From Lentzea jiangxiensis (GTDB lineage Bacteria; Actinomycetota; Actinomycetes; Mycobacteriales; Pseudonocardiaceae): a DNA stretch of 64,000 nucleotides. The position numbers were made by a program, and so were the translations under genes. The notes under the pieces were generated by a model. The model was not told where the DNA came from and did not search any database. It worked only from the letters and a program-made list of their open reading frames with translations. The stretch is taken from assembly GCF_900104175.1 (NCBI RefSeq), contig NZ_FNIX01000018.1, forward strand, positions 86,417 to 150,416, written 5' to 3'. Below are positions 43,753 through 52,415 of the stretch, piece by piece. Position 1 is the stretch's first letter, and each line of letters begins with the position of its first letter.

Positions 43753-44814
43753 ATGACCGAAGAGCACGCGATCGCCGGCGTTCCGATGAGGTGGGTGGGG
43801 CCTCTGCGCGTCACCGGCAACGTCGCCTCCGTCGAGACCCAGGTCCCCCTCGCCACCTACGAGTCGCCGCTGTGGCCCTCGGTGCGGCGCGGCGCCCGCC
43901 TCTCGACGATGGTCCCCGAAGGGATCGTGGCGACGCTGGTCGACGAACGGATGACCCGCTCGGTCCTCATCGAGGCCACCGACGCGCAGACCGCCTACAC
44001 CACCGCCCGGCAGATCGACGCGAGGTTCGCCGAGCTGCGCGACATCGTCCGCACGTGCAGCCGTTTCGCCGAACTGGTGGCGATCCGCCACGAGATCACC
44101 GCCAACCTGCTGTTCCTGCGGTTCGAGTTCACCACCGGCGACGCCTCCGGGCACAACATGGCGACACTGGCCGCCGACCGGCTCCTGACCCACCTGCTCC
44201 AGACCCTGCCCGGCATCAGCTACGGATCGATCTCGGCCAACTACTGCACCGACAAGAAGGCCACCGCGATCAACGGCATCCTCGGCCGCGGCAAGAACGT
44301 CGTCGCCGAACTGACACTGCCGCGCGACGTCGTCCGCGACCGGCTGCACACCACCGCCAAGAAGATCGCGGAACTGAACGTGCGCAAGAACCTGATCGGC
44401 ACACTGCTCGCGGGCGGCATCCGGTCGGCCAACGCGCACTACGCCAACATGCTGCTGGCGTTCTACCTCGCGACCGGGCAGGACGCGGCGAACATCATCG
44501 AGGGCTCGCAGGGCGTCACCGTCTCGGAGGACCTCGACGGCGATCTCTACTTCTCCTGCACCATCCCGAACCTCATCGTCGGCACCGTCGGCAACGGCAA
44601 GGACCTCCCGTTCGTGGAGACGAACCTGACGAGGCTGGGCTGCCGCGCCGACCGCGAACCCGGCGCCAATGCGCGCAGGCTCGCCGTGCTGGCCGCCGCG
44701 ACCGTGCTGTGCGGCGAGCTCTCCCTCCTCGCGGCGCAGACCAACCCCGGCGAGCTGATGCGCGCCCACGTCCACCTCGAACGATCAGGCGAGAAGATCG
44801 GAAGCCAGTCATGA
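43753..44814 (+). CDS. mvaA: Hydroxymethylglutaryl-CoA reductase
   Basis: A 353-residue soluble HMG-CoA reductase, the rate-setting step to mevalonate. Visible are the catalytic Glu region MVPEGIVATLVDERMTRSV, the nucleotide motif DASGHNMATLAAD, the catalytic Lys in NYCTDKKATAINGILGRGKNVVAE, and the C-terminal His in LMRAHVHLERSG. Length and motifs match the NADPH-using enzymes of Streptomyces mevalonate clusters, without the membrane domain of eukaryotes. It follows the isomerase by 18 bases with an AGGAGAACC site. Its stop overlaps the next start (ATGA). Confidence 0.94.
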   Translation: MTEEHAIAGVPMRWVGPLRVTGNVASVETQVPLATYESPLWPSVRRGARLSTMVPEGIVATLVDERMTRSVLIEATDAQTAYTTARQIDARFAELRDIVRTCSRFAELVAIRHEITANLLFLRFEFTTGDASGHNMATLAADRLLTHLLQTLPGISYGSISANYCTDKKATAINGILGRGKNVVAELTLPRDVVRDRLHTTAKKIAELNVRKNLIGTLLAGGIRSANAHYANMLLAFYLATGQDAANIIEGSQGVTVSEDLDGDLYFSCTIPNLIVGTVGNGKDLPFVETNLTRLGCRADREPGANARRLAVLAAATVLCGELSLLAAQTNPGELMRAHVHLERSGEKIGSQS

Positions 44815-45974
44815 ACATCGGAATCCACGACCTCTCCTTCGCCACCACGGAGTTCGTGCTGCCGCACACCGAACTGGCCGCGCACACCGGCACCGACATC
44901 GGCAAGTACCACGTGGGCATCGGACAACGGTCGATGAGCATCCCGGCCGCGGACGAGGACATCGTCACCATGGCGGCGGCAGCGGCGGCACCCGTCGTGC
45001 GGCGCTGGGGTGCGGACCGGATCAGAACCGTGCTCCTGGCCACCGAGACGTCGATCGACCAGTCCAAAGCAGCCGGCATCTACGTCCACTCCCTGCTGAA
45101 CCTGCCGCCGTCGACGAGGGTCGTCGAGCTGAAGCAGGCCTGCTACTCGGGCACCGCGGCGCTGCAGTTCGCCATCGGGCTCGTGCACCGGGACCCGTCG
45201 CAGCAGGTCCTCGTGATCGCCACCGACGTCTCGCGCTACGAGCTCGACAGCCCCGGCGAGGCCACCCAGGGCGCCGCGGCGGTCGCCATGCTGGTCGGCG
45301 CGGATCCCGCGCTGATCCGCCTGGAGGACCCCTCCGGCCTGCACACCGCCGACGTCATGGACTTCTGGCGCCCCAACTACCGCAGCACCGCGCTCGTCGC
45401 CGGCCAGGAGTCCGTCGCGGCCTACCTGCAGTCGCTGGAGGGCACGTGGAAGGACTACACCGAGCAGGGCGGCCGCGCGCTGCGCGAGTTCGCCGCGTTC
45501 TGCTACCATCAGCCCTTCACGAAGATGGCGTTCAAAGCGCACCGGCACCTGTTCAGCACCACCGGTCACGACGCCGACGAAGACCGGATGACCACGATGC
45601 TGCGGCTGACGACGGCGTACAACGAGGTACTGGGCAACTCCTACACGGCCTCGATGTACGTGGCCCTCGCGTCCCTGCTCGACCACGCGGGCGACCTCAC
45701 CGACCAGCCGATCGGCTTCGCCAGCTACGGCTCCGGCTGCGTCGCCGAGTTCTTCTGCGGCACCGTCGTCCCCGGCTACCTCGAACACGTGCGCACCGAC
45801 GCCCACCGCACGATCGTCGGCCGACGGCGCCAGATCGACCACGCCACCTACCGCGACCTGCACGAACAGGCACTGCCCCAGGACGGCGGGCACCACCTCA
45901 CGCCGCGGCAGACCACCGGCCCGTTCCGCTTCGCCGGGCTGTCCGGTCACAAGCGCCTCTACGAGCACCGCTGA
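44811..45974 (+). CDS. mvaS: Hydroxymethylglutaryl-CoA synthase
   Basis: A 387-residue HMG-CoA synthase that condenses acetyl-CoA with acetoacetyl-CoA. The nucleophile Cys is in ELKQACYSGTAALQF (about residue 110). The YHQPFTKMAFKAHRHL segment holds the conserved His, and NSYTASMYVALASLLDHA is the C-terminal family block. The catalytic Glu lies in the LLATETSIDQSKA region. The start overlaps the HMG-CoA reductase stop, so the two are coupled. Acetoacetyl-CoA is probably supplied by the NphT7-like gene that follows. Confidence 0.94.
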   Translation: MNIGIHDLSFATTEFVLPHTELAAHTGTDIGKYHVGIGQRSMSIPAADEDIVTMAAAAAAPVVRRWGADRIRTVLLATETSIDQSKAAGIYVHSLLNLPPSTRVVELKQACYSGTAALQFAIGLVHRDPSQQVLVIATDVSRYELDSPGEATQGAAAVAMLVGADPALIRLEDPSGLHTADVMDFWRPNYRSTALVAGQESVAAYLQSLEGTWKDYTEQGGRALREFAAFCYHQPFTKMAFKAHRHLFSTTGHDADEDRMTTMLRLTTAYNEVLGNSYTASMYVALASLLDHAGDLTDQPIGFASYGSGCVAEFFCGTVVPGYLEHVRTDAHRTIVGRRRQIDHATYRDLHEQALPQDGGHHLTPRQTTGPFRFAGLSGHKRLYEHR

Positions 45975-46016
45975 GACCACGACCAGGGGACCATCGAACC
46001 GAGAGAGCGGAACATC

Positions 46017-47084
46017 ATGCGCCACCAACCCATCGGCGTGGTCGGGACCGGCAGCTACCTGCCTGCCCGATCGGTCTGCAACGCGGAAGTCGCCGCGGCG
46101 GCCGGAGTCACCGACGAGTGGATCACGCGGAAGACCCGGATCCGTTCTCGTCGGCGCGCGGCAGCACACGAGGCGACCTCCGACCTGGCCGCCGCGGCCG
46201 CGAATGCCGCACTCGCCCAAGCCGGCGTCAGACCGGACCAGGTGTCCTACCTCGTCGTCGCGACATCCACGCCGGACCACCCGCAGCCCGCGACCGCCAG
46301 CATCGTCCAGCACCTGATCAGTGCCTGCAACGCGGCGTCCTTCGACGTGAACTCCGTCTGCAGCGGCTTCGTCTTCGCCCTGTCCGTCGCGAACGGCTTG
46401 CTGCGCGATCACCACCACGGGTACGCACTCGTCATCGGTGCCGACATCTACTCGCGCATCCTCGACCACTCCGATCGCGGCACCGCGATCCTGTTCGGCG
46501 ACGGAGCGGGTGCGGTGCTGCTGGGTCCGGTCGCGGCCGGCCAGGGCGTGCTCGGCACCCGGCTCACCACCCGCGGAGATCAACACCAGCTGATCGGCGT
46601 GCCGGCGGGAGGCAGCAGGCAACCGGCGTCCGCCGACACCGTGGCCAACCGGCAGCACTACTTCACGATGAAGGGCCGCGCGGTCCGCGATTTCGTCGAG
46701 AACGGCCTCGGCCACGAGGTGGCAACTCTGTTGCAGGACTTGTTCGTCGCGCCGCAGGACATCCGGCACTTCGTGCCGCACCAGGCCAACGGCACGATGC
46801 TCAGCGACGTGTGGCCCACACTGGGTTTGCCCGATGCCACGTGTCATCTCTCGCTCGAGAACTACGGCAACACCGGATCGGCATCCATCCCGATCACATT
46901 GGACCTGGCGCACCGCAACGGTTCGATCGCCGAGAACGACTTCGTCCTCCTGTGCGGTTTCGGTGGCGGCATGTCGATCGGCACAACGCTGCTCAGCTGG
47001 GCAGCGACCCGGCACGCCGTGGAACCACCCGCCTCGAACCCATCCCGGTACGAGGCAGAGCCGGCGCTGATCTCACCGCGATGA
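46017..47084 (+). CDS. nphT7: Acetoacetyl-CoA synthase, NphT7-like (KASIII family)
   Basis: A 355-residue KASIII-fold enzyme. Its segments GVVGTGSYLPARSV, DEWITRKTRIRSRRRAA, VIGADIYSRILDHSDR and VPAGGSRQPASAD closely resemble NphT7, which condenses acetyl-CoA and malonyl-CoA to acetoacetyl-CoA in Streptomyces mevalonate clusters. The catalytic triad is intact: Cys in DVNSVCSGFVFAL, His in HFVPHQANG, Asn in ENYGNTGSASIP. This contrasts with the KASIII-like protein at 32.7 kb. A C-terminal tail of about 25 residues extends past the fold. It completes the upper pathway from malonyl-CoA. Confidence 0.9.
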   Translation: MRHQPIGVVGTGSYLPARSVCNAEVAAAAGVTDEWITRKTRIRSRRRAAAHEATSDLAAAAANAALAQAGVRPDQVSYLVVATSTPDHPQPATASIVQHLISACNAASFDVNSVCSGFVFALSVANGLLRDHHHGYALVIGADIYSRILDHSDRGTAILFGDGAGAVLLGPVAAGQGVLGTRLTTRGDQHQLIGVPAGGSRQPASADTVANRQHYFTMKGRAVRDFVENGLGHEVATLLQDLFVAPQDIRHFVPHQANGTMLSDVWPTLGLPDATCHLSLENYGNTGSASIPITLDLAHRNGSIAENDFVLLCGFGGGMSIGTTLLSWAATRHAVEPPASNPSRYEAEPALISPR

Positions 47085-47164
47085 GACCGCCGGGTCGACC
47101 CTCTCCCCTTTCACACCGTCCCAAGACGCGGCTGCCAGGACGCCGCGAGTGAAGGCAGGTTCGA

Positions 47165-48193
47165 GTGACTACGACCGACAGCAGTGTGGTTTCGGGTCCC
47201 GGCGTACTCCGCCGAAGCGCCGACCGGATCGACGGTCCGCTGCGCGCGGCCGTCGCCCTGCTACCCGATTCGCTGAGCATCGGCGCGGGGTTCCACTTCG
47301 GCTGGTGGGATGGTGACCGCAATCCCATCGCCGGTGTTCAGGGCAAGATGGTTCGCCCGGCGTTCGCATTGAGTGCCGCTCGCGCGGTCAGCGGCGAAGT
47401 GCCCGACACGGCGGTACGTGCGGCTGTCGCGGTCGAACTGGTGCACAACTTCTCGTTGGTGCACGACGACGTGCTGGACGCCGATCGGACTCGTCGAGGC
47501 CGGCCCACCGTCTGGGCGCAGTTCGGCGTGCCCTATGCCGTACTGCTCGGGGACGCCATGCTGGCGCTGGCGTCCCAGGTGCTCACCCGGCACCGCGACT
47601 CAGCGGAACTGTGCGGGGAGTTGAACGCGGCTGTCATCGCTCTTTGCGTGGGCCAGTACCAGGACATGCTCTTCGAGCAGAGGCTGCACGTGTCGACCTC
47701 GGAGTACCTGGAGATGGCGGGGGGCAAGACCGCGGCTCTTCTGGCGAACTCGTGCGTGCTCGGCGCGATGGCGGGTGGAGCGCTGCCCGCCGAGGTGACC
47801 GCGCTGGGCCGGTTCGGGCACCACGTGGGGCTCGCGTTCCAGCTGGTCGACGACGTGCTCGGCATCTTCGGAGACCCTGCCGTCACGGGCAAGCCCGCTG
47901 GTGCGGATCTGCTGCGCTACAAGAAGAGCATGCCGGTTCTGGCCGCGGTGGAATCCGGTACGGCCGCGGGAGACGAGCTCGCCGAGCTGTACCGGACCAA
48001 AGCGATCACCTCCGACCTGCTGCCGCACGCCGTCAGGCTGGTCGCAGACGCCGGCGGCAAGGAGCGGACGGAAACGGAGGCGAAGCGCAGCTACGGGCTC
48101 GCGCTGCGCCACTTGGACGCCCTGGACGAACACAACGGTGGGATCGAAGAGCTGCGGACACTGGCCGCCCAGATGGTCAACCGGAACCGGTGA
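47165..48193 (+). CDS. Polyprenyl diphosphate synthase (FPP/GGPP type)
   Basis: A 342-residue trans-prenyltransferase. The first Asp-rich motif is LVHDDVLDADRTRRGRPTVW and the second is FQLVDDVLGIFGDP; the GKMVRPAF substrate segment and GGKTAALLANSC are also present. A Phe five residues before the first DDxxD, with no two-residue insertion, fits short- to medium-chain synthases (C15-C20), so FPP and GGPP are both possible. The GTG at 47165 follows a GAAGGCAGG site. It lies between the mevalonate genes and terpene cyclase 2 and should supply that cyclase's substrate. Confidence 0.9.
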   Translation: MTTTDSSVVSGPGVLRRSADRIDGPLRAAVALLPDSLSIGAGFHFGWWDGDRNPIAGVQGKMVRPAFALSAARAVSGEVPDTAVRAAVAVELVHNFSLVHDDVLDADRTRRGRPTVWAQFGVPYAVLLGDAMLALASQVLTRHRDSAELCGELNAAVIALCVGQYQDMLFEQRLHVSTSEYLEMAGGKTAALLANSCVLGAMAGGALPAEVTALGRFGHHVGLAFQLVDDVLGIFGDPAVTGKPAGADLLRYKKSMPVLAAVESGTAAGDELAELYRTKAITSDLLPHAVRLVADAGGKERTETEAKRSYGLALRHLDALDEHNGGIEELRTLAAQMVNRNR

Positions 48194-48279
48194 GGTCCCG
48201 GCGCTCCGTCCCTGTTCCACCCGACAGCACGACCTCTTCCCCAGCCCAGCCCGTCTGTTCGACCGCAAGTTGGAGCGAC

Positions 48280-49338
48280 ATGACCGTCAACGACACGACC
48301 GTGCTCTGGTGCCCGATTCCAGCGGGCATCCACCCCCACTGGCAGCAGTGGGAGCGGAACACCATCACCTGGCTCGAAAGCTTCGAACTGGACGACGAGC
48401 AACGCGAGACGGGCCGGCTGGGTGCCATCATCGCCGGCGAACTCGCCGGCCGCACGCTGCCGGACGTGGCGGATCCGCCGGGTGCCCAGTTCTCCACGGA
48501 CAGCCTGATGTGGTTGTTCGCGTTCGACGACGCCTACTGCGACGAGGGCCGCTACAGCCACGACCCGGCGTCCATGGCGATCCTGGTGGCCGAAATGGGC
48601 CGGATCGTGGAGACGGGAGACACCACGTCGTCCAGCCCGTTGGCGCGAGCGCTCGCCGATCTGCGCCGACGGCTGGACCTGCTCGCCAACTCGGCACAAG
48701 CCGCTCGCTGGACGCGCACCATGAAAGACTACCTGGGCTACCAGGTCTGGGAGGCCGCCCACCGCAGCACCGGCACCACGCCGACGCTCGACCAGTACGC
48801 GGTGGCGCGCATCCGCAACGGCAGCATGGAAGTCTGCGCGATGACGCTGGACATCGCCGCGGGCTACGAAGTGCCCGCGGCGGAGATCGACCTGCCCGCC
48901 GTCCGGGCGCTCACCGAGATGGCCTGCGCGTTGGTCGGCTACGACAACGACATCGCGTCCTATTACAAGGAACACGAACGCAGCGACGACAAAATCAACT
49001 TCATCGACGTCATCGCCAACCAGTACGGCGTCATCGCGGAAGAGGCGCTGCGCACGGCCATCGCCTTGCGCGACGCCGTGCTGGACCGCTACGTCGACCT
49101 GCGAGACGCGATGGAGCCGTTGGTCTCGCCGGGAACCCGGCGGTACTTCGACGGGCTGTCCGCTTGGATCCGCGGCAACCTCGACTGGAGCGCCAACACC
49201 GCGCGCTACCGCCGTCCGGACCGTCCCACCGTCGCCGTTTCCGAAGAACGTGAGTGCGACGTCCGGATGCAGACTCCGCCGGTCGGCATCGCGTGGTGGT
49301 GGGCGGAAGGCCTCACCGCTGGTCCCGCAACTGCTTGA
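48280..49338 (+). CDS. Class I terpene synthase (second cyclase)
   Basis: A 352-residue class I terpene cyclase. The Asp-rich motif is LFAFDDAYCDEG (DD followed by a late DE), the NSE triad is complete in YDNDIASYYKEHE, and a C-terminal ARYRRP pair closes the active site. The last about 35 residues are an extension without known role. The ATG at 48280 has GGAG 4 bases upstream. It is the last gene of the mevalonate transcript, 86 bases after the prenyl diphosphate synthase. Whether it makes a sesqui- or diterpene cannot be told. It shows little resemblance to the cyclase at 33.9 kb outside the metal motifs. Confidence 0.88.
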   Translation: MTVNDTTVLWCPIPAGIHPHWQQWERNTITWLESFELDDEQRETGRLGAIIAGELAGRTLPDVADPPGAQFSTDSLMWLFAFDDAYCDEGRYSHDPASMAILVAEMGRIVETGDTTSSSPLARALADLRRRLDLLANSAQAARWTRTMKDYLGYQVWEAAHRSTGTTPTLDQYAVARIRNGSMEVCAMTLDIAAGYEVPAAEIDLPAVRALTEMACALVGYDNDIASYYKEHERSDDKINFIDVIANQYGVIAEEALRTAIALRDAVLDRYVDLRDAMEPLVSPGTRRYFDGLSAWIRGNLDWSANTARYRRPDRPTVAVSEERECDVRMQTPPVGIAWWWAEGLTAGPATA

Positions 49339-49366
49339 CCCCGGCTCTCGAGCTGTTTCCGTGCAA

Positions 49367-49405
49367 GGGGACGGTGTACACGGCGATGCCACGTACACCG
49401 TCCTC
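49367..49405. terminator. Strong hairpin between terpene cyclase 2 and the IclR gene
   Basis: GGACGGTGTAC pairs perfectly with GTACACCGTCC (11 bp, extended by a G-U and a G-C pair), with a loop that holds a further GGC/GCC pairing. It sits between two convergent genes. It is the best terminator-like structure in the window and is probably bidirectional, though no T-run follows. Confidence 0.65.
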
Positions 49406-49477
49406 ACGGCCCGCCGGGCGTCTTCCCGCACCGGCGAGGCCGGTGTCCACGGAGCCCGGCGGACCAGGGCGACGAGA

Positions 49478-50200
49478 TCATGCCGCCGTCAGCATCGCCC
49501 GCATCGCGGTTTCCGACACGCGACGCAGCCAATGCTGGGCCTGGGTGCGGTCGACCTGTCCGCTCTTGCCCCGGATCGTGAACGCGACCACCGGGCGGCC
49601 CGGCAACCGCACGGGCGCGGCGAGGCACAGGGTGCCGGACCGCTCGCTTCTCGACTCGGCCAGACCGGCCTGCCGGATTCGATCGAGGGCGTGGCCCAGC
49701 TCCGCCTCCGCACAGATGTCGAGGCCCAGCTTCGAGATCAAAGTGCGTGCCGCCGGCCGGTCATACGCCAGCAGCAGCCGCCCTGCGGTCGACAGATGGG
49801 CCGGCAAGCTGCCCGTGTCGTCGCTCGAACTCCGCACGTCGCCGTGGCTGTAGACGCGGTACATGAAGTTCACGTTCGTCCCGTCGAGCACCGCGAGACC
49901 TGCTGTCATACCGGTCCGGAGCAACAGGTCGCCGAGGAACGGCGCCAACCGGCGCAGTGTGCCGCACCGCGAGTCGGGTGTGGGCGATGGAACCGCCGAG
50001 ACGTGCTGCGGCAGGTAGTGGTTGCCCACTCGCACGACCAGCCCGGAAGAGGTGAGCGCGGTCAGCATGCGGTGAGTGGTCGATTTGGCAAGCCCCGTTC
50101 GCATGCTCAACTCGGTGAGCCGCATCGACCTCCCCGACTGCGTCAGGGTGGACAGGACCAACAAGGCCTTGCCGATCGACTGTGGCAGTTGTGTATCCAC
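49478..50200 (-). CDS. IclR-family transcriptional regulator
   Basis: A 240-residue regulator. The N-terminal winged helix shows SIGKALLVLSTL, MRLTELSMRTGLAKSTTHRMLTALTSSGLV. The C-terminal effector-binding GAF-like domain (about 75-235) has LDGTNVNFMYRVYS and STAGRLLLAYDR. The GTG at 50200 is chosen because GGAGG stands 6 bases upstream. It sits at the junction between the mevalonate operon and the rightward P450 operon and is the only pathway-adjacent DNA-binding regulator, so it probably controls both. The effector is unknown. Confidence 0.88.
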   Translation of the reverse strand: MDTQLPQSIGKALLVLSTLTQSGRSMRLTELSMRTGLAKSTTHRMLTALTSSGLVVRVGNHYLPQHVSAVPSPTPDSRCGTLRRLAPFLGDLLLRTGMTAGLAVLDGTNVNFMYRVYSHGDVRSSSDDTGSLPAHLSTAGRLLLAYDRPAARTLISKLGLDICAEAELGHALDRIRQAGLAESRSERSGTLCLAAPVRLPGRPVVAFTIRGKSGQVDRTQAQHWLRRVSETAMRAMLTAA

Positions 50201-51110
50201 GGCGCACCTCCGGTTGAGATTTGCATCAGTAACGGCTCGGAACTGGCTCACGGTGAACCGGTCATCTCGTCGCAGGTTCCCGGCGCAATTCATCCACAGT
50301 GGACGAACCTGCACCGGGGCGACTGATCGACCAAAGAGGCACGTCGATCCTCCGAGTCGCACAACGAAAGGCAAGCAACCCGTTTTCCCGCATGCTTCGA
50401 GGTGCACAAACCGAAATCGGTGCACAACCCGCAAATCGGGCAGACTTTATCTCTACCCAAATGACCGGAGAAGTGGTCGCGAGAACGTCGAACTCGTGCC
50501 GGCGCACGCTGCTGCGCGCTACGGCCCGAACGCGAGGGCAGGTCTTGGACGTTGCTGACACCAACAGTTCGCTTCCTTCCTGGAGGCTCGGCAATAGGAC
50601 CGGGCAGACCCTTCCGGTTGTGACAAACAGGGCAGCAAAACCGCTCAGTTCACCCATTTGTTGCATCGTCAAGCATGTTGCCGATGTCAGCTCACCATCT
50701 CCAGACGACAGATCATCACCGCTTCGCAAAAGCCGTTGATCATTGCCACACAGTCGTCACCAGTGCGGACCTGTGGTGTTCCCCGGCATCGCAAGAAGAG
50801 AACGCGCACTTCACTCCGCAGCGAAACAAGTCCCGGTTTTTGTACCGGGTCAACGAGGGCGATCTTCAGAAGCCACACGCGTGGGAACGATCATTTGGCG
50901 TAAAACAACCGGCAGACCTGCCACCAGCCCAGGAAAGGTGGCCGGCGTGGCTCATCGAGTACGCCGAAGTCGTTTCGAAGCGTTGACGCTGCGGGTGAAG
51001 ACAGGGGTCCAGCCTCCGGAACTCCTCGTTGCTGTCGGGGTGGGAGCCGCTTACGGTTCCCGCAGTCGAGCCTGCGCGAGACCCGCGTTCCTGCCGCGAG
51101 AGGCAACCAC
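50201..51110. other. Long divergent regulatory region
   Basis: About 900 bases between the IclR gene and the first right-hand P450. It is less GC-rich than the surroundings. A nested inverted repeat (50272-50312) lies near the IclR start. A plus-strand open frame of 103 codons ends about 120 bases before the P450, but its codon use is unlike the neighbours and it has no ribosome site; I do not call it a gene. Confidence 0.5.
50272..50312. promoter_or_regulatory. Nested inverted repeat upstream of the IclR gene
   Basis: GCAGGTTC and GAACCTGC form perfect 8-bp arms around a second palindrome, TCCACAGTGGA. It is 72-112 bases upstream of the IclR start codon, a likely operator position. The inner TCCACAGTGGA-type sequence recurs elsewhere in the window, so the outer arms are the more specific part. 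Confidence 0.45.
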
Positions 51111-52397
51111 ATGTCCACCCACAGCTGTCCTGCCCACTCGTCCGGCGCCCCGGTCGTGCCGGCGGGAAGCTCGTTCCGGCCCCTCGAGTCAGAGGACTAC
51201 CACCGCGCGGCAGTCCCCTCGATCTTCACCGAACTGGCCGCGCTCGGCCCGATCCACCACGTCGTGCTCCCCGGTGAGGCTCCTGCCTGGCTCATCACGC
51301 GGCGCGCCGAGGCTGAAGCCGCGCTGCGCGATCCGAGGCTGGCGAAGGACCCGCTGAGCGTCGCGCGCCACGGACAGGCCATCGGCCGTCGACGCGTGCC
51401 GGAGGACTTCACCGCGGTGAGCGGACGCCAGTTGATGAACCTCGACGGAGCCGACCACGCGCGAGTCCGACGGATGATCACCAGGTACCTCGTCGACAGC
51501 GCCGTCGTCCGCAAGCAAACCGTGCTGGCCGAGACGGTTCGTCACCACGTCGACGCACTCGCCACCGAGGAGACCGCCGATCTCGTCGCGGACTTCGCCG
51601 TACCTCTCGTCAACGACGTCATCGGCCGGATCATCGGCGTCCGGCCGGAGCTCAACGAGATCATCATGACCGGAGGGGCGTTGTTGTTCGGTCCGGACGA
51701 CCCCACCACGCCCGCGATGATCGACGCGTACCAGCAGGTCACCGGTGCCGCGGCTCGGGCTGTCGCGGAGGGTTCCGCCGTGGCGGGTGCGAACGACCTC
51801 CTGGAAGGCCTCGCGTGTGCGGTGCGCGACGGGCTCGTGAGCAGGCGGGAAGCCGCGTCCAACCTGGCCATGGTGATGATCGCGGCGACCGGCGGCCCGG
51901 TGAAGATGCTGGGCCACTCCGTGGTCGTGCTGCACGACGACCCGCTCAGGCGCGACGCGATGCTCACCGGCGACCCCATGGCGGTCGTCGAGGACCTGCT
52001 CTACCAGCAGCCTCCCATTCCGTTCACGAGCTGGCGCTTCGCCACGGAGACGATGGAGATCGCCGGACAGCAGGTTCGCGCAGGCGACGCCGTGATGGTC
52101 CTCATCGCCACGGCGAACAGCGAGCCCGCTGCACGAACTCGGTCCTCCACCGCTCCGGCGGCTCCAGACGACCGGTCCGCAGCCGAGCTGAGGGCCCGGA
52201 GGAACCTCGCGTTCGGGGACGGCGCGCACCGCTGCCCCGGCCAGTCGCTCGCACGACGGCTGGCCGCGGCGGCACTGCCCGCCCTGTTCCGCGCGTTCCC
52301 CGGCATGCGGCTGGAGATCCCCAGCACCGAGCTGACCTGGCGAGGGGGTTTCGGGCCTCGGGGACCGAGATGCGTCCCCGTCCAATTGCACAGCTGA
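51111..52397 (+). CDS. Atypical cytochrome P450 lacking I-helix Thr and ExxR
   Basis: A 428-residue bacterial-type P450. The heme loop is intact (FGDGAHRCPGQSLARR, thiolate Cys). Elsewhere it is degenerate. The I-helix reads MIAATGGPVKML where active P450s have AGHETT, so the acid-alcohol pair is missing. The K-helix reads VVEDLLYQQPP, with neither Glu nor Arg of ExxR. The meander is replaced by a Ser/Ala-rich stretch (ARTRSSTAPAAPDDRSA). K-helix loss is known in CYP157-like families. It may be a peroxide-using, non-oxygenating or scaffold P450. The ATG has GAGAGG 7 bases upstream. It is the first gene of an operon with the acyl-AMP ligase and a second P450. Confidence 0.85.
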   Translation: MSTHSCPAHSSGAPVVPAGSSFRPLESEDYHRAAVPSIFTELAALGPIHHVVLPGEAPAWLITRRAEAEAALRDPRLAKDPLSVARHGQAIGRRRVPEDFTAVSGRQLMNLDGADHARVRRMITRYLVDSAVVRKQTVLAETVRHHVDALATEETADLVADFAVPLVNDVIGRIIGVRPELNEIIMTGGALLFGPDDPTTPAMIDAYQQVTGAAARAVAEGSAVAGANDLLEGLACAVRDGLVSRREAASNLAMVMIAATGGPVKMLGHSVVVLHDDPLRRDAMLTGDPMAVVEDLLYQQPPIPFTSWRFATETMEIAGQQVRAGDAVMVLIATANSEPAARTRSSTAPAAPDDRSAAELRARRNLAFGDGAHRCPGQSLARRLAAAALPALFRAFPGMRLEIPSTELTWRGGFGPRGPRCVPVQLHS

Positions 52398-52415
52398 ACA
52401 GGAAGCCGGGACACG

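Noticed and set aside
44547..47015. An 822-codon minus-strand frame under HMG-CoA synthase and NphT7
   Set aside because: Shadow of two certain + strand genes. It has a Val/Gly/Arg-rich composition and no recognisable domain.
50675..50986. 103-codon frame before the first atypical P450
   Set aside because: No ribosome site, low GC in third positions and no family resemblance. Kept only as a remark on the intergenic region.
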